DNA of 64,000 bases from UMGS1387 sp045540015 (GTDB lineage Bacteria; Bacillota; Clostridia; Oscillospirales; CAG-382). The stretch covers positions 37,404-101,403 of the forward strand of contig JAZQGP010000053.1 in NCBI GenBank assembly GCA_045540015.1. Reading direction: 5' to 3'. This document shows, piece by piece, positions 51,265 to 60,549 of this stretch; the first letter of the stretch is position 1; every line of letters starts with the position of its first letter. The position numbers and the translations under genes were made by a program. The notes below the pieces were generated by a model. The model was not told the origin of the DNA. It made no database searches and saw only the letters and a list, made by a program, of their open reading frames with translations.

Positions 51265-52377
51265 TTGGATTTGGTTCCGGAAAGAGTATTGCAGGTCATT
51301 GGCGGGCTTGATAACGGCGGCTCGCAGGCAATGATACTGAATATATACAGAAAAATTGACAGAGAAAAAATACAGTTTGATTTTATTGTTGACCATCCGG
51401 ATGAGCTGTACTTTGCAGACGAGGTGATAGCTCTCGGCGGAAAAATACACATTATGCCTACTTTTACCGGCTTTAATTTGCCGGAAATTTTAAGAGCATG
51501 GAATAATTTCTTTATCTCTAACCCCGAATATAAAATAATACATGCTCATGTCAGAAGCTATGCCTCTATTTTTCTTTCTATTGCAAAGAAGCATGGGCTT
51601 GTAACCATCTCACACAGTCACAACACGTCATCAGGAAAAGGCTTTAAGGCGGCAGTTAAAAATTTTCTTCAGATAAGACTGAGATACGTTGCCGACTATA
51701 TGATGTCTTGTTCATATCAGGCAGGTGTATGGCTATTTGGAAAGAGAGCTGCAGACTCGAAAAGACATTTTGTTGTAAATAACGCGGTGGATGTATCGAA
51801 ATACGTATACAGCAAAGCTCGTTCCGATGAGCAGAGAGAAAAATGGAGAATACCGATGGACGCTTTTGTTGTCGGTCATGTAGGACGTTTTTCAGAAGTT
51901 AAAAACCACTCGTTTATAATTGATGTATTTGCGGAGGTTTTAAAGAAAGAGCCGAATGCATTTCTTTTGCTTGTGGGTGACGGTGAAACGCTTGAGCAGA
52001 CAAAGCAAAAGGCAAGCGAGCTTTGTGTGATAGACAAGGTTGTGTTTACAGGTCAGAGTAAGGATGTGGCGGAACTTTTGAGTGCAATGGATGTTCTCGT
52101 ATTTCCGTCGCTATATGAGGGACTTCCCGTAACACTAATTGAAGCACAGGGGACGGATTTGCCGTGCGTTGTGTCGGATGCAGTAGACGAAAAGAGTAAC
52201 ATAGGCGGGGATTTTGTAAGATTGTCGCTTGAGGACAGTGCCGAAAAATGGGCAATTGCTGTCATAAACGCAAAGAAAGAGCAAAGATGTGATAAAACTG
52301 AGCTGATTGTTAAAAACGGCTATGATATATCACAAACCTCCGAGTGGATAGAGGAGTTTTATCTCAGTCACATTTAG
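51265..52377 (+). CDS. glycosyltransferase family 1/4, EpsF-like
   Basis: A GT-B glycosyltransferase of 370 residues. VIGGLDNGGSQAMILNIYR near the start and HAHVRSYASIF in the first domain match the EpsF group of exopolysaccharide enzymes. VVGHVGRFSEVKNHSFII and PSLYEGLPVTLIEAQ form the donor-sugar site. Starts at a TTG after GAGAGG; another TTG six bases later is also possible. It lies 12 bases behind the previous gene in the same operon. Confidence 0.88.
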   Translation: MDLVPERVLQVIGGLDNGGSQAMILNIYRKIDREKIQFDFIVDHPDELYFADEVIALGGKIHIMPTFTGFNLPEILRAWNNFFISNPEYKIIHAHVRSYASIFLSIAKKHGLVTISHSHNTSSGKGFKAAVKNFLQIRLRYVADYMMSCSYQAGVWLFGKRAADSKRHFVVNNAVDVSKYVYSKARSDEQREKWRIPMDAFVVGHVGRFSEVKNHSFIIDVFAEVLKKEPNAFLLLVGDGETLEQTKQKASELCVIDKVVFTGQSKDVAELLSAMDVLVFPSLYEGLPVTLIEAQGTDLPCVVSDAVDEKSNIGGDFVRLSLEDSAEKWAIAVINAKKEQRCDKTELIVKNGYDISQTSEWIEEFYLSHI

Positions 52378-52407
52378 AGGTGTTTTCGGGAAAGGAGAAA
52401 ACGGGTA

Positions 52408-53499
52408 ATGACAATTCTGTTTTATATAAGCAACATTCTCGGCGGCGGAGCTGCAAGGGTTATGACAAATCTTGCAAACACTCTTTCGCAGGATGCAAAA
52501 TGCAGAATTATACTTGTTACTAATTTCTCGGTGTGCAAAGGTAAGAGCGAATATCCCCTTTCAGATAAGGTTTTGAGAAAGAGTATTGAGCAAGAAGAAA
52601 ATAAGAGTTGCGGATTTAAAAAGAATTATGCCCGAATAATTTCTCTGAGAAAAATTGTAAAAGAAGAAAAGCCTGATGTGGTTGTGTCTTTTATGGCAGA
52701 AAACTGCATAAGGGCACTTATGGCTACTGCATTTCTGGGCGTTAAAAACGTGATTTCAATAAGAAATGTTCCCGAAATTGAAGTCGGACGCGGTGTTAAA
52801 GGTAGAATTCTAAGGGCAATACTCAGTACGGTTGACGGTTTTGTTTTCCAGACGGAAGAAGCAAAATCATGGTTTTCAAAGTCCGTACAGAATAAAAGCC
52901 GCGTTATTCCAAACCATGTTGCGGATAAATTCTTTGAAATAGAAAGAAGTGAAAATCAGGAAGGCATGGCAGCCGTCGGAAGACTTACAAAGCAGAAGAA
53001 TTACCCGATGCTGCTCAAAGCTTTTGCAAGTGTAAGCGAAAAGTTTTCGGACAAGCTTTATATATACGGTGATGGAGAACTTAAAGACGAGCTATGTCTG
53101 CTTTGCAAAGAGCTTGATATAAGCGAGAGAGTTGTGTTTGAGGGTAATGTTTCGGACATAGAAAACAGATTGTCACATCATCGTGCATTTATTATGACAT
53201 CCGACTATGAGGGAATGCCGAATGCGCTTATGGAGGCTCTTTGTGCGGGCTGTGCGTGTATTTCAACCGACTGTCCGTGTGGAGGACCGAAATATCTTAT
53301 TGAAGACGGCATAAACGGACTGCTTGTGCCTGTAGGAGATGTAGAAAAAACGGCAGAAGCAATAAAGCGTGTTATGACGGAAGAAGAACTGTGCAGGGCT
53401 CTTTCGGAAAACGCAAGAAATAGGGCAGAAATGTTTAAATCCGAAAGAGTTTTCGGTTTGTGGAGAGAGTATATTTCTCATGTTGCAAATAAAAAATAA
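52408..53499 (+). CDS. glycosyltransferase family 4
   Basis: A third GT-B glycosyltransferase, 363 residues. ISNILGGGAARVMTNLAN holds the glycine-rich N-terminal loop, AAVGRLTKQKNYPMLLKAF starts the donor domain, and TSDYEGMPNALMEALCAG carries the glutamate motif. This is typical of GT4 enzymes for N-acetyl-galactosamine or similar transfers, but donor and acceptor are not known. GAAAGGAG precedes the ATG. Confidence 0.9.
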   Translation: MTILFYISNILGGGAARVMTNLANTLSQDAKCRIILVTNFSVCKGKSEYPLSDKVLRKSIEQEENKSCGFKKNYARIISLRKIVKEEKPDVVVSFMAENCIRALMATAFLGVKNVISIRNVPEIEVGRGVKGRILRAILSTVDGFVFQTEEAKSWFSKSVQNKSRVIPNHVADKFFEIERSENQEGMAAVGRLTKQKNYPMLLKAFASVSEKFSDKLYIYGDGELKDELCLLCKELDISERVVFEGNVSDIENRLSHHRAFIMTSDYEGMPNALMEALCAGCACISTDCPCGGPKYLIEDGINGLLVPVGDVEKTAEAIKRVMTEEELCRALSENARNRAEMFKSERVFGLWREYISHVANKK

Positions 53500-53521
53500 T
53501 TTTGAAGAAAAAGGATAACAA

Positions 53522-54982
53522 ATGACATTATTGTTTTTTTTGTATTGCTTTGCAACAGCGGTTTTTCTGCTGCTTGAAGCAATGTTCATATTAAGAGACA
53601 AAAGAATAATGATGATAGACTTCTGCAGGATAATTTTCCTGATAATAGAGGGTGTTGTTCCTGCGTTTTTTCACGGTTACTATGTATATAAAGGAACAGC
53701 TTATGATGCGAAACTTGATTACAGTGATTACAGTATAACCCTGTATTACTATATTTTTGTTTTCTTCATTATCGGATATGCCTTTATAAACCTTGGATAC
53801 CGCATTTTTGAAAAAAAAGGCAACAAGCTTTCCGAAAATTTTAAAGAGAATACATATCAGCATGATCCAGAAACGGCACTAATTCACGCAAACGCATATT
53901 CAAAGCTTCGCATAACGACGCTTGTTTGTCTTTTGATAGGTGCTGTAAGCCTTGTTTTGTGGACAGATGCTTTTGGAGGAATATGGGAATTTATTTTGCG
54001 TGCAGGTGAAATTCGCTCGGGAAGAGCAGATATCGTAAACCCGCTTGCGTTTTTCAAGCACCCTGCCGGAGTTATTCTTATCGCATCATACGCAGCATTT
54101 GTTCTGTTGCTCAAAGGCTCGGCAGTTACAAAGCTCTATGACTTTGTTGTGTGGGTAGCGTCTTTTTCAGTTTCGATACTTTATCTGCTGGCCGGAGACG
54201 GACGAATGGTAATGGGCATGTATCTGATAACCCATTTTTTTGTCATTGTTTATGTAAACCTTGTAAAGAATAAAAAAATGTCTTTAAAATCATTCATGCT
54301 TCTGGCTGTGTTTATGGTAACAGGTATTGTTTTTATGGTAAACATGGATACCTTTACAAGATATCTGAAATACGGCAATGATATTGTGGTTACAACCTCA
54401 GACGGTTCGACTATGGATGAAATTATTAAGGAGCTTATGTTTGTTATTCGCGGTATGCATGTAGCTCTTAAAACAAGGCTCACATCCGGACTTGAATATT
54501 TAATTGCAGACGATGTTGTAATGGGGATTTTCGCATGGCTTCCGTCAAGTATTACACCTGATGGCGTTGTTGATATATGGGATGTAAACACAGAGCTTCT
54601 TGGAGAAGTGTCGGGACAGTATCCGTTTGGACTTCTTGCCCAGGGGTATTATGACCTAGGAATAATCGGCGTAGTAATTATTGCGTTTGTTTATGGCGGA
54701 CTTGTCAGAAAGATTGATGATTATTTTAACAAGAAATCTAATAACAATCCGTTTGCAGTTGTTATGTTTGTCTCTTTGATTTTTACGTTTATAAGACTTG
54801 TTGCGTATGGTTCGCTTTACAATGTTGTTCTCAGTTCTTTCAAAATTGTTGTTTTTGCAGTGGTATATCTTGTGTTTTCCGCAATATTTGATTTTGCAGC
54901 GAACAAAAAGCAAGATAATGCTGAGGAATATCACGGAATGAATAAAAGGGTATATTATAAAAAGAGCGGGTGGCGAAAATGA
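53522..54982 (+). CDS. O-antigen/polysaccharide polymerase Wzy-like
   Basis: A 486-residue protein with about twelve hydrophobic helices and one large outer loop (about residues 285-365), the topology of Wzy polymerases that join lipid-linked repeat units outside the membrane. Sequence identity across Wzy proteins is low, so the call rests on topology and place: between glycosyltransferases and the Wzx flippase. Its stop overlaps the next gene's ATG (ATGA). Confidence 0.8.
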   Translation: MTLLFFLYCFATAVFLLLEAMFILRDKRIMMIDFCRIIFLIIEGVVPAFFHGYYVYKGTAYDAKLDYSDYSITLYYYIFVFFIIGYAFINLGYRIFEKKGNKLSENFKENTYQHDPETALIHANAYSKLRITTLVCLLIGAVSLVLWTDAFGGIWEFILRAGEIRSGRADIVNPLAFFKHPAGVILIASYAAFVLLLKGSAVTKLYDFVVWVASFSVSILYLLAGDGRMVMGMYLITHFFVIVYVNLVKNKKMSLKSFMLLAVFMVTGIVFMVNMDTFTRYLKYGNDIVVTTSDGSTMDEIIKELMFVIRGMHVALKTRLTSGLEYLIADDVVMGIFAWLPSSITPDGVVDIWDVNTELLGEVSGQYPFGLLAQGYYDLGIIGVVIIAFVYGGLVRKIDDYFNKKSNNNPFAVVMFVSLIFTFIRLVAYGSLYNVVLSSFKIVVFAVVYLVFSAIFDFAANKKQDNAEEYHGMNKRVYYKKSGWRK

Positions 54983-55905
54983 TAAAGTATGTAAAAAAAT
55001 GTCTTAAAGACAGAAGAATGATTGCCAAATACTTCCTCAAATCCCCGCTCAGCAATTTTCTTTCCGACAAGGCTTTCCTTTCGCTTGCGTACAGAGCAAA
55101 CCTTGGCAAGAAATTAAACCTTGAAAACCCCGTAACATTTAATGAAAAGCTACAGTGGTTAAAGGTTTATGATAAGAATCCCGAATACCATAAGCTTGTT
55201 GACAAATACGAGGTCAGAAAATACATAGAAGAAAAGCTTGGCTCGGAGTACCTTATTCCTCTGCTCGGAGTATATGACAGCTTTGAAGAAATTGACTTTG
55301 ATGCACTCCCGAATGAATTTGTCTTAAAGCCAACGCATACCTCGGGTAATGTCTTTATCTGTCACAACAAAGCGGATATAGATATGCAAAAGCTCGAGAG
55401 AGAGGTAGACGGCTGGCTAAAACGTGACTACTACAGTCAGAACAGAGAGTGGACATATAAAGGAATTAAACCGAGAATTATTGCGGAAAAATTTATGAGT
55501 GACGGAACTAAAGATGGTCTTACCGATTATAAATTTTACTGCTTTAACGGAAGCCCTGAATTTTTATACGTTTCTCAGGGATTGTCCGATCATGCAACAG
55601 CACAAATCAGCTTTTATGATTTTGATTTTAACAGGCTTTTGTTTGGAAGAGCGGATTTTAGACGTATTGAGGATGAGATAAAAAAGCCGGAAAACTTTGA
55701 TGTTATGCTTGAAATTGCAACCAAGCTTTCACAGGGTTATGCTTTTTTGAGAGTGGATTTGTATACAGTAGAAAAAAATGTATATTTCAGTGAGCTTACA
55801 TTTTATCCGTGTTCAGGATATATGCCGTTTGAACCCGAGGAATGGGATAAAAGAATCGGAGATATGCTCACACTTCCAGAAAAATATAACGCCAAGGAGG
55901 CGTGA
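54979..55905 (+). CDS. TupA-like ATP-grasp protein
   Basis: A 308-residue protein of the TupA-like ATP-grasp family, found in polysaccharide loci. NPVTFNEKLQWLKVYD and KLVDKYEVRKYI at the start, FVLKPTHTSGNVFICHNK in the middle and FLRVDLYTVEKNVYFSELTF at the end are typical; TupA in other bacteria builds teichuronopeptide, a polyglutamate-polyuronate polymer. It may add an amino acid or similar group to the polysaccharide. It is translationally coupled to the polymerase gene. Confidence 0.88.
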   Translation: MIKYVKKCLKDRRMIAKYFLKSPLSNFLSDKAFLSLAYRANLGKKLNLENPVTFNEKLQWLKVYDKNPEYHKLVDKYEVRKYIEEKLGSEYLIPLLGVYDSFEEIDFDALPNEFVLKPTHTSGNVFICHNKADIDMQKLEREVDGWLKRDYYSQNREWTYKGIKPRIIAEKFMSDGTKDGLTDYKFYCFNGSPEFLYVSQGLSDHATAQISFYDFDFNRLLFGRADFRRIEDEIKKPENFDVMLEIATKLSQGYAFLRVDLYTVEKNVYFSELTFYPCSGYMPFEPEEWDKRIGDMLTLPEKYNAKEA

Positions 55906-55908
55906 ATA

Positions 55909-57375
55909 TTGAGTAAAGAACAGGAACTTCAAACAAATGTTGCAAGGGCGGCAAAGTGGTCGACCATAACGGAGTTTGCCTTAAAGCTTGTTTTGCCTGT
56001 GACAAACATGGTGCTTGCAAGGCTTTTAACGCCTGCAGCATTTGGAATTGTTGCAACGGTTATGATTGTAGTGTCCTTTGCCGACATTTTCACGGATGCA
56101 GGCTTTCAGAAATACCTTGTGCAACACGAGTTCTGTGACGAAAAAGACAGAGAAGAAAGCTCAAACACGGCATTCTGGACAAATCTTGTTTTTTCGCTTT
56201 TTGTATGGCTTATAATTGCGGTGTTCAGGGATAATATAGCTTCTCTTGTGGGAAGCGGCGGCTACGGACACGTAATTGCGGTATCGGGCGTACTTGTTGT
56301 GCTGATATCCGTGTCCGGAATTTTGTCAGCCTTGTTAAGACGTGATTTTGACTTTAAAACTCTTTTTTATGTTCGAATAGCAGGTGCATTTGTGCCGTTT
56401 GTTGTCACAATTCCGCTTGCGTTTTTCACAAAAAGCTTCTGGGCACTCATTGTTGGAAATATTGTAACAAACGCCATAACGCTTGTGCTTCTTATATGTA
56501 GAGGAAACTTTAAACCAAAGCTGAGCTTTAAGCTGTCAAAGCTTCGTGAAATGTTTTCTTTCAGTGTGTGGACAATGTTTGAGGCGGTGTCAATATGGAT
56601 GACCTCTTACATAGGGACTTTTATTGTCGGAAGAACATTGAGTGAGCACCATACAGGAGTATATAAAACTTCTGTTTCAACCGTAAACTCATATATGTCG
56701 CTCATCACTGCATCTACAACGCCTGTTTTGTTTTCGGCATTGTCAAGATTGCAGAATGATAACGAAAGTTTTGAGAAAACATATCTTGATTTCCAAAGGA
56801 TTGTTGCGCTGTTTGTGCTTCCTATGGGAGCGGGGATTTATCTGTATCGCGAGCTTGTAACAAGCATTCTTCTCGGAGAGCAGTGGGCAGACGCTGCACA
56901 TTTTATCGGTCTTTGGGGACTTACGAGCGCTTTTACGATAGTCTATTCAAATTATAACAGCGAAGTTTTCAGAAGCAAGGGTAAGCCAAAGCTTTCGCTT
57001 CTTGTACAGATACTTCACCTTGTAGTTCTTGTGCCGGCGCTTGTTGTTGCATCTGAATACGGCTTTGAAACGTTGTATGTTACACGCTCTCTTGTGAGGT
57101 TTCAGATGATTGCCGTAAGCCTTGTGGTTTTAAGAGCGTGTTTTGGCATAAGAATTTCAAAGATAATTGTAAACACCGCCCCCTTGCTTTGTGCCACAGC
57201 GGTGATGAGTATTGTTTCGGTTGTCATAAACGGTATTTTTAACGGAATTGCTTGGCAGTTTGTTTGCATTGTAATATGTATAGTTGTATATTTTGCAATG
57301 GTCATGCTGTTCCCGAAACCGAGAAAAGAGATTTTTGGTTTGATCAATAAATATGCTTTAAGGAGACAAAGATAA
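55909..57375 (+). CDS. polysaccharide flippase, Wzx/RfbX-like (MOP superfamily)
   Basis: A 488-residue membrane protein with about 12-14 helices, of the MOP superfamily. NVARAAKWSTITEFALKL at the start and LARLLTPAAFGIVATVMI are typical of the Wzx/TuaB branch. It should flip lipid-linked repeat units to the outer face for the Wzy polymerase. The start is TTG at 55909, eight bases after AAGGAGG. Its stop TAA shares one base with the next ATG (TAATG). Confidence 0.9.
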   Translation: MSKEQELQTNVARAAKWSTITEFALKLVLPVTNMVLARLLTPAAFGIVATVMIVVSFADIFTDAGFQKYLVQHEFCDEKDREESSNTAFWTNLVFSLFVWLIIAVFRDNIASLVGSGGYGHVIAVSGVLVVLISVSGILSALLRRDFDFKTLFYVRIAGAFVPFVVTIPLAFFTKSFWALIVGNIVTNAITLVLLICRGNFKPKLSFKLSKLREMFSFSVWTMFEAVSIWMTSYIGTFIVGRTLSEHHTGVYKTSVSTVNSYMSLITASTTPVLFSALSRLQNDNESFEKTYLDFQRIVALFVLPMGAGIYLYRELVTSILLGEQWADAAHFIGLWGLTSAFTIVYSNYNSEVFRSKGKPKLSLLVQILHLVVLVPALVVASEYGFETLYVTRSLVRFQMIAVSLVVLRACFGIRISKIIVNTAPLLCATAVMSIVSVVINGIFNGIAWQFVCIVICIVVYFAMVMLFPKPRKEIFGLINKYALRRQR

Positions 57376-58118
57376 TGGTTTGTATTATTCTCGCGGCAGG
57401 TTATGCCACAAGACTTTATCCTTTGACGGAGAACTTCCCGAAGCCCCTTCTTGAAATAAAAGGAAAGAGTATTCTTGACCATCTGTTGGATGATCTTGAC
57501 ACAAGTGGAAAAATATCAAAATATGTGGTTGTGTCAAATCACAGATATTTTGAGCATTTTGAAAATTGGAGAAAAAACAAGACTCTCAAAGGTGACATTT
57601 GTGTTCTCGACGACGGCTCGGTGAGCAATGAAACAAGACTCGGAGCCGTAAAGGACGTTATGTTCGCAATTGAGAAGGAAAGCATAAATGACGATGTTGT
57701 AGTAATTGCAGGCGACAATGTTCTGGATTTTTCGCTCTGTTCTTTTCTTGATTACTTTGAAGAAAAACAGGCAAGCTGTGTTATGCGCTATTTTGAGGGC
57801 AATACCGAAAAATTGAAAAAGTGCGGGGTAGTGGAGCTTGCAGACGACGAAAAAATTCTCGATATGGAGGAAAAACCCGCAAATCCCAAAAGCAACTGGT
57901 GTGTACCTCCTTTCTATGTTTATGCAAAGTGTGATGTGGGTATGGTTAAAAAGGGAATAGACGAGGGATGCGGTACAGATGCACCTGGAAGCTTTATAGC
58001 TTGGCTTTGCAAAGAAACAACGGTTTATGCCATGCAAATGCCGGGATCAAGATTTGATATAGGAAATCTTGAGAGCTATGAAAATGCACAGAAAACATAT
58101 ACCGGAATTGTAAAATAA
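57375..58118 (+). CDS. sugar-phosphate nucleotidyltransferase
   Basis: A 247-residue nucleotidyltransferase with the Rossmann-like start ILAAGYATRLYPLTENFPKPL, whose G-x-x-T-R-x-x-P-x-T loop and lysine bind the nucleotide and sugar phosphate. VVIAGDNVLDF has the catalytic Asp. It likely makes an activated sugar for the polysaccharide from this locus; whether dTDP, UDP or CDP cannot be told. It starts in the previous stop codon. Confidence 0.9.
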   Translation: MVCIILAAGYATRLYPLTENFPKPLLEIKGKSILDHLLDDLDTSGKISKYVVVSNHRYFEHFENWRKNKTLKGDICVLDDGSVSNETRLGAVKDVMFAIEKESINDDVVVIAGDNVLDFSLCSFLDYFEEKQASCVMRYFEGNTEKLKKCGVVELADDEKILDMEEKPANPKSNWCVPPFYVYAKCDVGMVKKGIDEGCGTDAPGSFIAWLCKETTVYAMQMPGSRFDIGNLESYENAQKTYTGIVK

Positions 58119-58165
58119 AAAGTAACAAAAACCTTGACAGCGTTTTTGGGAGGAAAATAAAGGCA

Positions 58166-59344
58166 TTGGAAAAGAGATTGCAAAAGGAAAGTGAGCTTTT
58201 GACACAGCTTGTTGTTTCGTGTCTTACGGGACGTAAAGTGTCGCAGGAAAGCCTTGGCGGCGTTAATATAAAAATGCTGTATAAGCTTGCAAAGTTTCAC
58301 GAGCTACACAATTTAACAGGCTATGCGATAAGACAAAACGGTCTTGAAATTTCCGAGGAATACTATACTCTTTTTGAAAATGCAAAAGAAGCCGGTATGT
58401 GCTGTACTGCCAGCCAGATGGCAGCGGCCGAAATTGTAAAAGAAGCTCTAATCAAAAACCGCGTACACCATATTTTGCTTAAAGGCATTGTTATACGCGC
58501 ACTGTATCCGAGTGAGGATATGAGAACAAGCGGAGATGTCGACATTCTTTACAACGAAAATGATATTGACGAAAATGCACTTGAGCTTGTTATGAAGGAA
58601 CTCGGTTTTGAGAAAACAAAAGGCTCGGACACAGTGGATACTTTCTCGAGCGGTTTGAGCGTATTTGAAATGCATAGAAAGCTTAGTCCAAAAGAAAACG
58701 ACGGATTTATTCCGCAGCATATGCTGCATCTGTTTGATGGCGCCACGGATGAACAATACGAAATGAAGCTGAGTGGCGAGGATTTTTATGTATATCATAT
58801 ATCGCACATGGCAAAGCATTTCTGCGCTCACGGATGCGGAATACGTCCGCTTGCAGATATGTATTTGTGGCTTAAAAAGTATGGCGGCGAGCTTGACAGA
58901 AAAGTGGTTGATGAGCATTTGGCAGAGACAGGACTTTGTGAGTTTGAAAGGAATGCGAGAGAGCTCGTTGACGGCATTTTCAACGGCACAGAGCTTAGCG
59001 ATGTTCAAAAAGAAATGTATAATACGATGATGTTCAGCGGCATATACGGAAACCTGAGCCGTTCGGCTGCAAATGAAAGAGTAAAAAGCAAAAACGGTGA
59101 GGGAGGAAAGCTCAAAAGCCTTGCAAAGACTGCACTTTTGCCTCTTGCAAATATGAAGGTGAGATACCCGATACTGAAAAAAGCACCTGTACTTTTACCT
59201 GTTATGTGGGGTGTAAGGGTGTTTGACGTTTTCATTCATAAGTCGGACAAAATAAAAGACACCGTTGCAAGGTACAACGGTGTTGATGAGGATGAGATTA
59301 ACAGGACGATTGAATTGTACAAAAGCTTGGGATTAAGTAAATGA
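58166..59344 (+). CDS. nucleotidyltransferase family protein (NTP_transf_5-like)
   Basis: A 392-residue protein of the group named for a putative nucleotidyltransferase found in polysaccharide and lasso-peptide loci. LLKGIVIRALYPSEDMRTSGDVDIL has the paired acidic residues of the pol-beta-type fold (D-V-D), and ISHMAKHFCAHGCGIRPLADMYLWLK fits the helical second part. Starts with TTG behind GGGAGG, 12 bases away. It is the last gene of the locus; its role is unknown. Confidence 0.82.
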   Translation: MEKRLQKESELLTQLVVSCLTGRKVSQESLGGVNIKMLYKLAKFHELHNLTGYAIRQNGLEISEEYYTLFENAKEAGMCCTASQMAAAEIVKEALIKNRVHHILLKGIVIRALYPSEDMRTSGDVDILYNENDIDENALELVMKELGFEKTKGSDTVDTFSSGLSVFEMHRKLSPKENDGFIPQHMLHLFDGATDEQYEMKLSGEDFYVYHISHMAKHFCAHGCGIRPLADMYLWLKKYGGELDRKVVDEHLAETGLCEFERNARELVDGIFNGTELSDVQKEMYNTMMFSGIYGNLSRSAANERVKSKNGEGGKLKSLAKTALLPLANMKVRYPILKKAPVLLPVMWGVRVFDVFIHKSDKIKDTVARYNGVDEDEINRTIELYKSLGLSK

Positions 59345-59414
59345 AGAGGCAGGAATCAGGAATTGTGGATGAAAACCTACGGTTTTCTTCATTGATAAAA
59401 AATCAATAAACGTT

Positions 59415-59445
59415 TAAGGGCGACCCACAGTGTCGCCCTTAATAT
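59415..59445. terminator. terminator after the polysaccharide locus
   Basis: AAGGGCGAC (59416-59424) and GTCGCCCTT (59432-59440) are exact reverse complements around seven bases. The following T stretch is interrupted (TTAATATT), and it may act on both strands. Confidence 0.65.
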
Positions 59446-59460
59446 TATGCTCTGATATGT

Positions 59461-59588
59461 ATTTCGTGAAATTGAAGTTGTTTAAATTTGAGTTTCAATT
59501 TGATAAGAAGTATCGTGAAATTGATGTTGTTTAAACATCAATTTCACCGTGGAAAAGTTTTTGCTTACTTTTTTTAAAAAAGTAAGAG
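59461..59588 (-). repeat. 3'-end hairpin repeat, copy E
   Basis: On the minus strand, four bases behind the permease stop, a hairpin CTTACTTTTTT/AAAAAAGTAAG (59586-59564) is followed by GCAAAAACTTTT and then a palindrome with perfect 14-base arms GTGAAATTGATGTT and AACATCAATTTCAC (59515-59547). A second, decayed palindrome lies at about 59465-59502. The palindrome arms are the same as in copy B. Confidence 0.8.
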
Positions 59589-59589
59589 G

Positions 59590-60549
59590 CTAACGTTCTT
59601 CGCGGAAGTAGGCAAGCCCTAAACTTGCAGGAGGCTGGTTTTCGCGCTTGTTGCGTACGCTTGTTACAATAAGAACAATAATAGTTACCACATACGGCAA
59701 AAGCTGAAGCAGAGGTGTTGTACTCATGTCAAACTGGATTCCGAGAAGCGTGGGAAGATGCGAGCCTGCAAGATAGAGCGCACCGAACACAACCGATCCG
59801 AGAATACTGATGTGAGGTCTCCAGAGAGTGAATATAACAAGCGCTACGGAGAGCCAACCGAGAGCTTCTATGCTCTTGTACGCTTCGTATGAGCCGGAGT
59901 AGTCCATGATGTAGAAAATACCGCCCAGAGCCGCAATGCCGCTTCCTATACAGGTTGCTGCATACTTGTATTTGGTTACGTTGATGCCTACGGCATCCGC
60001 TGTTGCTGGGTTTTCGCCGACTGCACGAAGATGAAGACCAACGCGTGTTTTTGAAAGCACAAATGATGCCAAAAGCGCAATAACTATTGCAAGATACACC
60101 ATGATTCCGCATAGTTTCAAGGATGTTGTGCTGTGGGAAAATGGGAAACGGAAGTAGTCACGTGCGTAAAGATACTTCATGCCGCCGCCTGCTGCAAGGC
60201 CTGACATTATAAACTTTGTTGTACCAACACCAAAGGTTGTCATTGCAAGACCTGTTACGTTCTGGTTTGATTTGAGCGTAACTGTCAGGAAACAGTATAT
60301 AGCACCCATAATCATACCGCCTGCAAAGGCAGCAAGAATTGCGAGGATAACAATTAAAAATGCGGGAAGTCCGGAGTCTTTGAGAAAGCTTAAAGCAAGA
60401 CTGCCGGTAGCACCGCCTATGCACATAATGCCCGGGATACCGAGGTTCAGATGTCCTGCTTTTTCTGTTAAAATTTCACCTGTACAGCCGTAAAGGAAGG
60501 TCATACCAAGAGGTATTGCAGTAAGAAGATAATCGAGAAATACGTTCAT
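59590..60549 (-). CDS. ABC transporter permease (BMP/nucleoside-type), second permease
   Basis: A 319-residue membrane protein of the BPD_transp_2 (branched/RbsC-like) family with eight to ten helices; AGHLNLGIPGIMCIGGATG at the start and VGENPATADAVGINVTKYKY in the middle are typical of the YufQ/NupC-type permease. It pairs with the permease at 60550. The ATG directly follows that gene's stop codon, with AAAGGAGGTAAAG as ribosome binding site. It is followed by repeat copy E. Confidence 0.93.
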   Translation of the reverse strand: MNVFLDYLLTAIPLGMTFLYGCTGEILTEKAGHLNLGIPGIMCIGGATGSLALSFLKDSGLPAFLIVILAILAAFAGGMIMGAIYCFLTVTLKSNQNVTGLAMTTFGVGTTKFIMSGLAAGGGMKYLYARDYFRFPFSHSTTSLKLCGIMVYLAIVIALLASFVLSKTRVGLHLRAVGENPATADAVGINVTKYKYAATCIGSGIAALGGIFYIMDYSGSYEAYKSIEALGWLSVALVIFTLWRPHISILGSVVFGALYLAGSHLPTLLGIQFDMSTTPLLQLLPYVVTIIVLIVTSVRNKRENQPPASLGLAYFREER

